Both the position numbers and the translations under genes were made by a program. Under the pieces are notes generated by a model. That model had not been told where the DNA came from. It saw only the letters and a list, made by a program, of their open reading frames with translations, and searched no databases. 64,000 nucleotides of DNA from Acanthochlamys bracteata. Lineage: Eukaryota > Streptophyta > Magnoliopsida > Pandanales > Velloziaceae. This document shows positions 12,885 to 23,517 of the stretch, one piece after another; position 1 is the stretch's first letter; the number at the start of each line of letters is the position of its first letter. Where the stretch lies: positions 3,983,270 through 4,047,269 of the forward strand of contig CM034136.1 in the NCBI GenBank assembly GCA_019914995.1, written 5' to 3'.

Positions 12885-12909
12885 GCGTGTTCGATCCACG
12901 CTCACCGCA
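12837..12909 (+). tRNA. tRNA-Phe (GAA)
   Basis: 73 nt, no intron. The A box is TAGCTCAGTTGG and the B box GTTCGATCC. The anticodon loop CTGAAGA puts GAA at positions 34-36 (12870-12872). The acceptor stem GCGGGGA/TCACCGC has one G-A mismatch at the fifth pair, which I recall as normal for plant tRNA-Phe. The discriminator base is A, and CCA is not encoded. A TTTTT run at about 12913-12917 can end pol III transcription. Confidence 0.97.
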
Positions 12910-13569
12910 TATTTTTCGTTTGATTTTTTTTCTTTTTCTAATATTCGGATGAAAATTGTGGCGCACAGAACTTTTTTCTTATAAACGTTGGTGTTTCTTA
13001 ATATTATTGGAAGTACTTATGTATGCACAAAACAGGATTAAAACTGATACAGAAATTAGATGATTTCTGCTACGGGATTTTAAACAGGATTTAAAATTTT
13101 AAGAAACAAATTTTATTTTTTTAAATAATAATAAATTTTCACAATGTAAATATTGTTTTATTTAAAAAAAATTTTAAAATTTTCTGTTAAATATTTTTTA
13201 AAATTTATTAAAAATATGAAAAAATAAAATAAAATTTAAAACAATAATAAGGAGAAATAACCAACATCAAACATTCCCTTACATGCACACAATCAAAGCT
13301 CTAATCATGTTAATCACGAATCGAGAATTACAGAAACTTTTCATTGAATCAAAATCCATAGTTTATTGTGAAACTGATGGTACAAAGGCTTCCTTGTATT
13401 CAAGAATGATAAACCGAAAGAGCTATTCTATCACAACATTAAAGATTGTGGACCGCCTTCTTTTAACTGAAGGCACTATGTTCCTCGAAACGATAACACA
13501 AGTCCATTGATCCAGTAGCATCTGCACAGCAAATTCGGCGTGCTGCAACATCTATAAACAGCTTAACCA
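12910..13569. other. Intergenic / CLPP5 3' UTR
   Basis: About 13070-13260 is AT-rich low-complexity sequence of the MITE-like type. 13280-13569 reads like the 3' UTR of CLPP5 on the minus strand. The short plus-strand frame at 13283-13510 has no recognisable content. Confidence 0.5.
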
Positions 13570-16500
13570 TCAGGATTCAGATGCTGGTAATGGCTGTAGG
13601 GCTTTTAGAGGATTCATGATAACGCCATCAATAAGGCCATAATCTTTAGCTTCTCTAGCACTCATGAAGAAATCCCTATCTGTGTCCTGATTAATTTTTT
13701 CCAGACTCTGTCCAGTGTGGTAGGCAAGGTATCCATTCAGATTAGCCTTGTGATGCAGCATCTCATTAGCCTGAGCGAAAAAACAACAATGAAATAAAAT
13801 TATCCAAAAGAACATCTACAGATGAAATTCTTCACATGTAAGTACTGGATAAGAAATCCCTAGCAATTGTCAACACCTGACCCTTACATTATTAGGATGC
13901 TAATAATAGTCAAGAGATGGTCCAGTATCAGTTGATGAAATAAAAAGAACTAACAAGTGAACTGGAGGAATCCAACTACAATGCATAACATAGTGAAAAT
14001 TATTTAATAAAGGAATATGTAAAACTCATAATCAGAGGCGTTAAAAAAAAATGGAATGGTGTTTTATTGAGTAAATATCTCTGCAAGTCTGTATAAACTT
14101 TTATGAAGAAGAAGGTTGATAACTTCAAGATAATCATTACTTAACTATTAGTTGATGGTAAACTCTATCAGAACTCTTCCAGAAACTATCAATCCAATAT
14201 TAGTATTTCGAGAAACTAATTCAAAAGGATAGGTATGATGCACCAATGACACCAACAGAATTAGTATGTGGTATTCATGCAGCATAAATGAAACAAGCCA
14301 AGCAACTTGGTAGGATAAAATATCTAAATGCTTCTCACATCCTTAACAACTAAAATTACTTCTCAAAATGAATCCATAATCAATTCGCATCTAATTCCTT
14401 GAGAGTAGTATGCGATCTTGCACTAATTTACCTGAATGTCTATGTCAGTTTGGCCACCTTGGGCACCACCAAGGGGTTGGTGAATCATTATTCTGGAGTT
14501 AGGTAAACTGTATCTTTTACCTACGGAGCGAGTTCAAGCACAATCAGAGAAAGAAAATAATATCAAATAATTTAATTTTGAGGAGGAGTATTACCCTTAG
14601 TACCAGCACTCAAAAGGAAAGCCCCCATACTGATCAAAGCAAAGCAACAATAACATAAAAGTCAAATATCACAAAGCAAAAATATCTTACCTTTAGGAGT
14701 AAAAATACATAAAAAAACAACATAAAAGGCATAGGAAAAACACCAAAAGCATATGAACACCCACTCATAATATTTTACTCGGAGTTCCACATTTTGCTGA
14801 AGAAGCCTCCAATTAACAGATATTATAGCTAACATCTGGAGAGTGTAAGATAAGCTTTATAAATTTGACTACAATTATAGATGCATGAAACTGACAAGTC
14901 ATTAGGCTACTAAACCCTCTATAGTTTTAGAATCGACTTGCAAGCTTGGCATAAGAGATGTCTTTAAAAGTTAAAATCCTGGAGAATGACTTTCACTCTC
15001 CATAGAGCACCAAGCAATTGGTGCCCTCCAGATTGTTCAACTTCAAATTGTGCTGATCATAAAGTCATGAATGTAGCTTACTTGTTGGCATATATATTAA
15101 TGGTAGGAGATATGTTTACATCCTAATTAACAATTTAATGTAAAAATATGTACTAACAACCCGAAGGAGAAGACACACTCTTTAAATCATATCATCTTTC
15201 AATTCGTTCGGCTTGTTATTGTGTAATGCATAAAAAATCGATTGTAGTTAAGATGAGCAATAAGTCTATAACATACCAACCATTATCTTCATCATGCTAC
15301 AGAATTTCCTTGAGCTCAGTGTCAAGATGATTTTTGACCAACAATAGAGCTATGCAACATTAGTAATTGCAGAACAGAAAATTATTATCCTGTAAATATT
15401 TTTTAAAAAAGGTTATACTATCAATACCTGGCTGCCAGTCCAACACAAACAGTTGAAACATCAGGTCGGATATGCCTCATTGTGTCAAATATAGCCATAC
15501 CTAGTATCAACAACATATTGTTTATATCCAATCAATTTTGTCTAGAAGAAGTTTTATGTTCTTGTGGCATTATTTCATTGAACTATGTGGATGAGAAATA
15601 CCAGCGGTGACTGATCCTCCTGGGGAATTCACGTACATGACAATATCCTACAAAGTAGCAAGTAACCCATTAACTAGAATTTAGCAATCTACAGGCACTC
15701 TAAACACAGTACCAACTAAACTTGAAGATCATTTCCAAGGAACGTAAACTTCATGAGTACATTTAAATGAACATCTTAAGGAAATGAGTTGCAGCCACAA
15801 AACCCTAGCACAAGTAAAATGTAACATGTAACAACCAAATTTGAACAAAAGAAAAATCTATAGCATACCATGTTTTTATTAGAATGCACACTTTTTTCCC
15901 AAAAGTTGGCAATTTACTTAAGTCAACACAGCTTCTCCATGCTTAAAAATCACTATGCACAGTATCCATCCACTTCATCTGCTCTCTACTATTACTGAAT
16001 AGTTCGTTTCTCTTTTCCTTCTTGATTTCTACATAACGTTGTTAGTCTTGGAAATATAAGTAGCATATAGACAATGATTGAAGAATAGGTAGTCAAGAAA
16101 AATGCATTGATCGACAGTTTGACAAGTAACCTTTACTAAGCTCAAAATCAAAGAACAAATTAACCAGTTTCTGCCTAAAACCTTGTTTTATGAATAAAAG
16201 GTAAAGACTAAATATGTAGCATATAATTGAGGAAATATATAAAGTCAAGAAAAATTTCTAGTCATACATTTTGATAAGTAACTTTTACTAAGCTCAAAAA
16301 GTGAGAGAGAGAGAGAGAGAGATTTTTTCTGTCTAAAACCTTGTTTACCAGAACCTTAGATGAAGCTACAGCTCATACAAGCAGGCACTACGCATGTCAA
16401 ATTATTGGATCGAAAGGACAAGGAACAGCGTAGAAGAGTGAAAGTTCCCATTCTGAAATCAATTAGACAAAAAAATTGATGTGTAACTATGTGATCATCC

Positions 16501-18123
16501 AGGACACAGATTTTAAAGTCAGTTTTCTGCGACCTTCATTCTCAAAGCAGATCTAGTATGGAAAGTAATTCAGTTCTTCAGACCTTCATCATTAACCAAC
16601 ACTTTTCAACAAAATTATACCCTCCACCATTCTCCAATACCTAAGTATACTAAACTTCCAATATTATTTATAGAAAGACTGATTAATTTTGAAAAGAGAG
16701 AATTGGCGTAAATAAACAATATGTACAGATAAAGCTACATCAATAAACCAATTATATTGCAAATAATACCATTCTAGGGTACAAGTAACTTAATTGTGGT
16801 TATCAAAGATGTATGCATGAGTCAAAAGATCTAGATACAATTGCTGGCATATCTAAAAGTTATTGGCTAACACTAATACGAGCTTATGACAATATACCTA
16901 TCCAAGCATATGAAGAAACAAAGCTAAATAAGGCCAAGGTCACAAGCGGGTGAAAATTTAAACACAAGAACACATAACACAAGTTACTCAACAGCTTAGA
17001 TTTAAAAAACCGAAAACACTTCAGACTATTAAAGTAAGAGTATCCAAGATCAAGGTCATAAACAGTACCTTATTAGGGTCGATGGCGTCCAGGTAGAGCA
17101 ACTGGGATACAATGATGTTTGCCATGTCATCATCCACTGCTCCTCCACACCGTATTATCCTCTACACAACCAACAATTAACATAAAATGGACATACTCTA
17201 AGAATCCAGGACCTAGTTACAAAAATAAGCACCACACCAAGTTACAACACCAAAGAGCTCCACCCATACATGCTGAAAGAGCTGGCTGATGACACTCTGA
17301 AAACGTTCCTGCACCATAGGTGATGGTCCCTGTCCAGCAACAACCTCCAATGGCAAGTACGGCGATGATGGCATCTGCAAGTCATCCCTGCAATCCATAG
17401 TCCACATCAAATCACAATTTCGTAAAATCCACAGAGAGGGAAAAGAAAACCAAAGCAAAATTACATAATTCCTCCGATCCAAATTCCCCACAAAATCACC
17501 ATTTTCTAAGTTAAGAACCACCTAAAACTGCTGGGTAAACAAACAGATCCCACCAACAGCTGCACTTGGCCACTATAACTACGGCGGTTCCTGAAATCCA
17601 AACTCCCTAATAGAAGTTATGTTTTAAGGAAAAATATCAAAATAACAGCTGGGTAACTGAAGTAAAATCAACCAACTACATCAATTTCTGTATAATCTCA
17701 TAAATTCAGCGCGTAACACGACACTCCTTACAAAATGTTACACCAAATTAATAATCTTTTTTCAGCATCAGATACAATGACAGACCTAAACTACAAAATA
17801 ATCAAGTAGAATTCAAAAGATCCCACAAGACTTCAGAGTGACAGATTAGCTAATTACCTAATAGACCAAATCCCGGTGCGGTAACTTCGATCAGGAGCCC
17901 AGTATCCACTAGAATAGACAGCTCTAGGAGTAGCGATCAAACATCGCTCCTCCTTTTGCTTCTTCTTCGAAATTGAAGAAGCGGAAGAAGGGAATGAGGA
18001 CGGGAAGGGGAGTGAAGATTTCGAAGGAAACAAGCTTGACTTCAGGGATTTAATTGAACTAGAGACGGCGGGAGTCGGAGAAGCGACGGCAGCGCCGGTG
18101 GCAGCCGCAGAGAAGTTAGCCAT
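13570..18123 (-). CDS. CLPP5: ATP-dependent Clp protease proteolytic subunit 5, plastid
   Basis: Catalytic serine protease subunit of the plastid stromal Clp core. Eight exons: 17858-18123, 17270-17387, 17069-17161, 15602-15647, 15428-15500, 14595-14629, 14432-14520, 13570-13770. All junctions are GT-AG and in frame, giving 306 aa. The start is [10 protein letters not shown]; the Ser/Ala-rich, acid-poor N-terminus of about 60 residues is a plastid transit peptide. It matches Arabidopsis CLPP5 from [16 protein letters not shown] to the end ([11 protein letters not shown]). The catalytic triad is Ser199 (AASMGAF), His224 (IMIHQP) and Asp273 (TDRDFF), spaced 25 and 49 residues apart as in E. coli ClpP. 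The Ser199 codon is split by an intron (AG at 15428-15429, T at 14629). Exons 4-6 are tiny (35-73 nt). Confidence 0.95.
16052..16353. repeat. Local tandem duplication in a CLPP5 intron, with a (GA)n run
   Basis: Two diverged direct copies of about 145-158 bp, roughly 16052-16190 and 16210-16353, lie in the long intron between CLPP5 exons 3 and 4. Shared landmarks in order are 'gtagcatata', 'agtcaagaaaaat', 'ttactaagctcaaaa' and 'taaaaccttgttt'. The second copy has gained a GA microsatellite at about 16303-16322. Confidence 0.75.
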
Positions 18124-18544
18124 TGAATTGACTCGAGCTCGCTCGTTCTGTCGTTCACTCTGTTTAACAGAACTCTCTCTTATCCGTTTGCCGCGATAGA
18201 GAAAAAAACTAATTGGGCTCAACATTTTTATTGGGCTTAGTTATTAGCCCAATAAGACTTCTACTTTACTGAACAAGTGAACATGAAGAAAACAAATGCG
18301 TAGAAGATACAGAAACCATTTCTGGCCATAGATAAGAATGTCTCAATCTCTGGAAGTTTTTATACAGACGATAAAGTTTTCTTGTGCTAAATGATGCCAG
18401 CCAAAAAATGGGAACTAAACTTCGTACACGATGATAAGGACATGTTTACTTCACCCGAAAATAACTTTTTTAACCAACGATATTTTATTTTACTTTTACA
18501 AATTTGTTCTCGCAAATTTTAAATTCCGTTAACTCATTCAATTA

Positions 18545-18839
18545 TGGCGTGTTTCAAATATTCATAATTAAATTTCATGAGAGTAAAACGTAGGAAGTAA
18601 AATTTTTTAAAAAATAAAGTCAAAATGAAGTTAAATATTTATTTTTCAATAGATTTTAGATATACTTTAAAAATTGAAAGATATAGTTATATTGAAAAAT
18701 ATGCAAATAAAAAAATTAGAACTAGAGTTCCATATATGAAAATAAAATTTTGAATTTTTTATATTATTAAAATATATGAACTATTTTGAACTCAAAATTT
18801 GACGAGAAAAGTGAAATTACGGATGTTTAAAATACGCTC
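18545..18839 (+). mobile_element. Tourist-like MITE copy B, TSD TTA
   Basis: 295 bp, flanked by TTA (18542-18544 and 18840-18842). The left end is TGGCGTGTTTCAAATATTC. The right end reverse-complemented is GAGCGTATTTTAAACATCC, an imperfect inverted repeat that continues for about 35 bp through a TAATTTCA-like segment. The interior is AT-rich and non-coding. The 3-bp TTA duplication and GGCGTG-type termini suggest a PIF/Harbinger (Tourist) MITE. Confidence 0.75.
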
Positions 18840-21309
18840 TTAGAAACCTTCCGCTGAAGTAAACGGCCCTAAATATGGAAATCTTCATACGGCCGATCAC
18901 TTTACCGAATGCATAGACAGCATATATGTTTTTTATTTCTAATTCTGAAATTATCTTACGGTCAAGATACAGTAACAGAAGATGAAAGCAGAAGTAGAAA
19001 CTAGGGAAAACATTTACGATTAGCAGCTTTCTTCAATCAGCACCCTGCAGCCTTCATGAAGTTATCGGAAGGAAGGACCGGCTAGCAGGCGTCAGTCTCA
19101 GTTCCATCCACGAGTCCGTTGGATTGAATTCCTCCTCCTCGAATCCACAACTATTGACCTATATCAATCAAGACAGTTACAAACCGAAGAAAGTTAACTA
19201 CTTGGCTGATGGTTGTTGTTTCCGAAGGTGTTAAATGCGTCCCCTTTACAGTTGCGGTTGCTTGTAATTTGTTTCAAATACCTGCTGAGAATCCTCTGCA
19301 AATTCAAAGCTCCCTGCTCAGCCAGCTTGACAATTTTCTCTTTGTTCCATCTCCAAGGGCATTGCACCGTAAGGAAGTGGAGATGTTGAGACAGATGAGC
19401 CCGCCACCTGACCAGCTACTTGCAGCGCCTGTCAATTGCACAACAACTTTTGACTTCAAAAATTCAAACGTTTCGGATAATCTCTTCATAAGTTATTTGG
19501 CCAATATTTCGAATTGTCTCTAAATTCCAAAGGATAATAGCTCAAAATTAGATGCAGTAAGAAGTTAAGTCCCACGTTATGCGAACAGTATTCTGCAAAA
19601 CATTCTGCTTAATGGATTTGAAGTAGTACTCACCGATTCGAGCAACTTTCCAATACTAATCATTTCCCAGTTGAAAACAAGGTTCAGATACAAAACTTTC
19701 AGAAAGTTTCTTCATTAGTTCTTTCCTTCTCCAACTGAAAATGTTCAAAAAGGAATGAAAAAATTCCTATCAACATAACTGCTTTGCCGTGAGCAATCAT
19801 CAGCATCCTAAATGCAAAGAACAATGCTTTACAAGACATACATTTGTTGGCTTGAAAAGAAGATACTAAGCTATGATCGTGTATATATCATGGTTCACCT
19901 TACTAAATTATCTTTCTAACCGCAGTTAGTGAAGTTTCAGCTTCTGTTTTATCAACAGCAGAACCAAATTCTTTCATATCTGCGTTACGCCTTACATATA
20001 CAATAGAAGGTCTTCCCCAACTTAAGGTGAAAGTTCAATGACAAGACCAACAGCATTGAAGTACAACCATAAGCATAACTGGAATAGCATATAACAGGCT
20101 TGCCTGGAAGAACTACATAGGATAACAGTGGCAGCCTTGCATTTGAAGCTATATACTTAATACAACAACCAAACCCATATGTAAGAAAATGAGAACACCA
20201 TAACTCAAAACGGACATAAATCCTAAAGGTGTAGAATACTATGTTATAGATGAAAATCCGATACCGGAGACAGACATCAAGAATTTCCAAAATGCAAACA
20301 GCTCTGCAGCTGTGACGCTTCATCATCTTTCAGTTAACCAAAAAGCCAAAACTACAAATCGAAGTATACATAAAACCATGGTGCTTACAATGTAAGATAC
20401 AGTTCTGGAACCTGATAAACTTTCCTGAAAAAGCTAGTATGCTTGCTGTTAGTACGAAGTGATATTCGGCATGAAGAAGATAAACATTTCTGTCAAAAGT
20501 TACTTAAGTTTGTAAAGTCAATGTATAAATTAGAGATTCATTAGAATACTATAAACTAAATATGTATTTATATTAGAATGTTAAAAATTAAGAAAAATAA
20601 GTCATCATCTAAAAAGTTCGAAAGCCAACAATTAAAAATTTCAAAACATCTCTTGAAATATAGAAAGCTAAAATATTTAGACCATTAATAAAAAAATAAA
20701 AGAATAACCGTTTGAGAGTTAAAGTCTTCTTGAACCACTATATACATAGATGAGAGATATTTGTTTGGAACATAATTATTATCGTTCACATTTTTCACAA
20801 CATTAAGGGTAAGAAATAAAAATAAAATATTTTAGTTAGAATTTCTACTTAAGATGTAATATAAGAGTTTATAATTGTTTTAATTGAGTAATTTTTTTAA
20901 AACTAATTTATTTTTTCGTAGATTTTTTTTTTTCTATATTTTATTTTTGTGTTTATATTGCTTTTATCTTAATTCTCGTATTGTTTATGCAAAATTTTTA
21001 AATATAGTTTATATTTTTACCGTATCTATCGATAACCGAATATACTCGATAGTTTGAATAATATCAATATATCATAGACTGCATATTTCAATAATTGGAT
21101 AGAAAAGACTGCAAAAAAGTTTCAATTTTCACAAATCAAAATCACTGAACTAAGTTTAAATCATATGTATCACTTGGCTCTAAGGGTACATATATGCAGC
21201 AAGTGACAAAATAGCTGAAAGAAGCGGATAACAATTAATGTCGTCATTTGTTCTTGCAAAGTGAGTTCATTTGATGCTATTCAATTCAACCCGCTATATG
21301 TTATCTCGA

Positions 21310-21600
21310 GCTTTCACTGAGCGTAAAATATTTATTATTTTAAATATTTTTAATATATATTTTATAATATTTTGTTAATTTTTATAAAAATATAAATTTT
21401 TATATTGTAAACCGCTATTGGTGATGGAAAAGTTTGGAACATGTTTTTGACTTTATTTTTATATATATTTTATATTTTATATTTCTCTAATAAAATTTTA
21501 TATAATATTTTATAAAATTTATTTTGAAATTTAAAAATATATAAAAATTTTATTATAAAACTTATTTTTAAAACATAATTGTTTTAAACTTTTTTTTTTG
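21310..21600. repeat. AT-rich MITE-like stretch
   Basis: Nearly pure A/T with mirrored halves: 'tttataatattttgttaattttt' on one side and 'ttttatataatattttataaaattt' on the other. No clean termini were found. Same general type as other AT-rich blocks in the window. Confidence 0.35.
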
Positions 21601-21893
21601 TAAGACACTTCTAAACGTCATCTTGTTCTATTGTGACAGTAATCCGTAAGCCGTGAGTTCGAATTCAAGTAAAGGTTTTACCTTTCACCAGTTTTTCAAA
21701 TGAAAATGCTCATTTGAAATTTCAGAAATGTTTGCAGCTTAAAAGTTAAAACAGTTAAGCGAGAGATGGAAAACTTTGAAAAGAAAAAAAGAAACCAATT
21801 GTTATAATTATCTTTCCAGTATTCTTGAAGCAAGTATGACGTGAGATGTGAAGAACAAAACCGGAAGATAAAAAAATCAAAATAAAACTATTA

Positions 21894-22163
21894 AGAATAT
21901 GTTTCAGATATTTGTAGAATTTCATAAAAATAAAAATAAAATTTTTGAAAAAAATAAGTTAAAATACAGTTTTAATTATTTTTACAAATAAGTTGAAAAT
22001 TAAAAATAGAATTACATTAAAAAATATGCACATAAAAAAATTAAAATTAAAATTAAAATCTCTTAAGTAAAAATAAATTCTAAATTTTTTATATAAATAA
22101 ATATATGAATTATTTGAAACTGTAAGTCTGATAGAATGAAATTATGAGTATTTAATATATGTC
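21894..22163 (+). mobile_element. Tourist-like MITE copy E, TSD TTA/TAA
   Basis: About 270 bp. The left end GAATATGTTTCAGATATTTG is followed by TAGAATTTCAT. The right end reverse-complemented is GACATATATTAAATACTCAT followed by AATTTCAT. TTAA is present at both borders (21891-21894 and 22164-22167), so the duplication could be TTA or TAA. The interior matches copy B in order (ttgaaaattaaaaatag..., attgaaaaatatgcacat-like segments). Confidence 0.6.
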
Positions 22164-22769
22164 TTAATACGATTGCAGAATAGAATATATTTTTATCATC
22201 TGATATAAAATATTCAGGCCATACTTGATAGAAATATTAATATTTGAATTTCGTAGTAGTTTCTTAATTATTATTGTCTTTATAGAAAAAATGAATTTGG
22301 TTTAGTCATTAGTGTGTAGTAGGTTAATGATTGAGTGGATAATCACATCTAATGATTAAAGTTTAGAACTTTTTCAAACTCCTTGTACGTGTAGTAGGTT
22401 AATGACCCCTTCAAACATTAACAAAAAATCTAATTGGTCAAACTTATCCGAAGAAATAATTTAAAAATCTTGACCAAATAGACCAAAATTCTTTATTATT
22501 CCTTAATTCTTGTCTCACAAGGTATTACATTTGACCAAATATTTAAACAAAATTTTCATTTTCATGCTACGGTACATGTTGATAACATCCGGAATTATTT
22601 GGAGTTCCTTCAAAAAAAGATTTCTTTAAAAAGTAATCTTTGATAAAATTTTTAAAACATTTTTAAGTTAAAGAAATAATATATAATATTTGTTACTTTT
22701 AAAACTAAATTTCTGCAATAGATTTTAAAAAAAGAAAAATAGATTGGGTAGAGAATTAAAGTTACTAAA

Positions 22770-22990
22770 GGTGTGTTTATCTTATAATAAACTTATTTTT
22801 TAAAATGAATTCAACAAATAAAATTAAAACTTAAAAATATTTAATAAGAAGTAAAATTTTATATTTATTTTATATAATAAATGATTTTTTAAATTAAATT
22901 TTAAAATATAAGTTTTTAATAAAATAATTTTTTTATTTTTTATTTATTTATATTAAAAGTGAATTTACAAAAATAAATTCAATAATTTCT
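22770..22990. repeat. AT-rich MITE-like stretch
   Basis: Begins near 'aaaggtgtgtttatcttataataaac' and ends near 'aataatttctgctaaaatc'. Internal complementary runs are 'taaaatttt' and 'aaaattta'. Probably a decayed non-autonomous element; termini uncertain. Confidence 0.35.
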
Positions 22991-23031
22991 GCTAAAATCA
23001 AAATTGTTGCGTTCATACGTGATTTGATTTA

Positions 23032-23282
23032 TGGCGTCTCAAATGCATCGTTTAAATAAGTTTCACGAAAATAAAATAAAATTAAAACTCAGCTTGTATA
23101 TTTTAATTATTTATTAAATTAAATTAAAAATAAAGTTTATTTTTAATTTTGAAATAAGTTAAAAATTAAGTTTAATAATATTATAGTGAAATTATAAATA
23201 TAAACATATTTAAAATATATAATAAGTACAAAATTTTAGCTGTGATAGAAAAAATAAAATTTTGAACATTTAAAATACGTAC
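23032..23282 (+). mobile_element. Tourist-like MITE copy F, diverged
   Basis: About 251 bp. The left end TGGCGTCTCAAATGCATCG is preceded by TTA. The right end ...ACATTTAAAATACGTAC is followed by TAA, so the duplication is imperfect. The interior keeps the family order (gtttcacgaaaataaa, ttaattttgaaataagttaaaaa, attttgaacatttaaaatacg). It lies 236 bp upstream of the receptor kinase start codon. Confidence 0.5.
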
Positions 23283-23517
23283 TAAATATTGTCATTATCA
23301 GTGCTCTAAGAAATTTCTGGTATGTTCCAAACTATTACTACTTTTTCAACGCTTCTTAAACAAATAATATCACATGTAACATGCACGTAAAATAAATGAA
23401 TTGCTTGCTAGAAAATCAACAAGTCAATAAACCTGAAACAAGTACAGAACCAGAACTAAAACCAAACGAAACCTTCTTCCTTTTACATTTCTGTAACTAC
23501 GGAAAACACCAAAGAAA

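Larger units (their letters stand above)
18124..23517. other. Gene-poor 5.4 kb with MITEs; no convincing gene
   Basis: Starts with the CLPP5 promoter region. It contains MITE copies at 18545-18839, 21894-22163 and 23032-23282, and AT-rich low-complexity stretches at 21310-21600 and 22770-22990. The less AT-rich interval 19000-20450 has open frames on both strands but no recognised domain. On the plus strand, 19209-19523 encodes 104 aa without a known motif. The last 120 bases are the promoter and 5' UTR of the receptor kinase. Confidence 0.5.

Noticed and set aside
13283-13510. Plus-strand 75-aa open frame downstream of the tRNA
   Set aside because: It overlaps the expected CLPP5 3' UTR antisense and has no recognisable motif or codon pattern.
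16303-16322. CRISPR-like or other regular repeat array
   Set aside because: It is a simple GA microsatellite; no spaced direct repeats of array type exist anywhere in the window.
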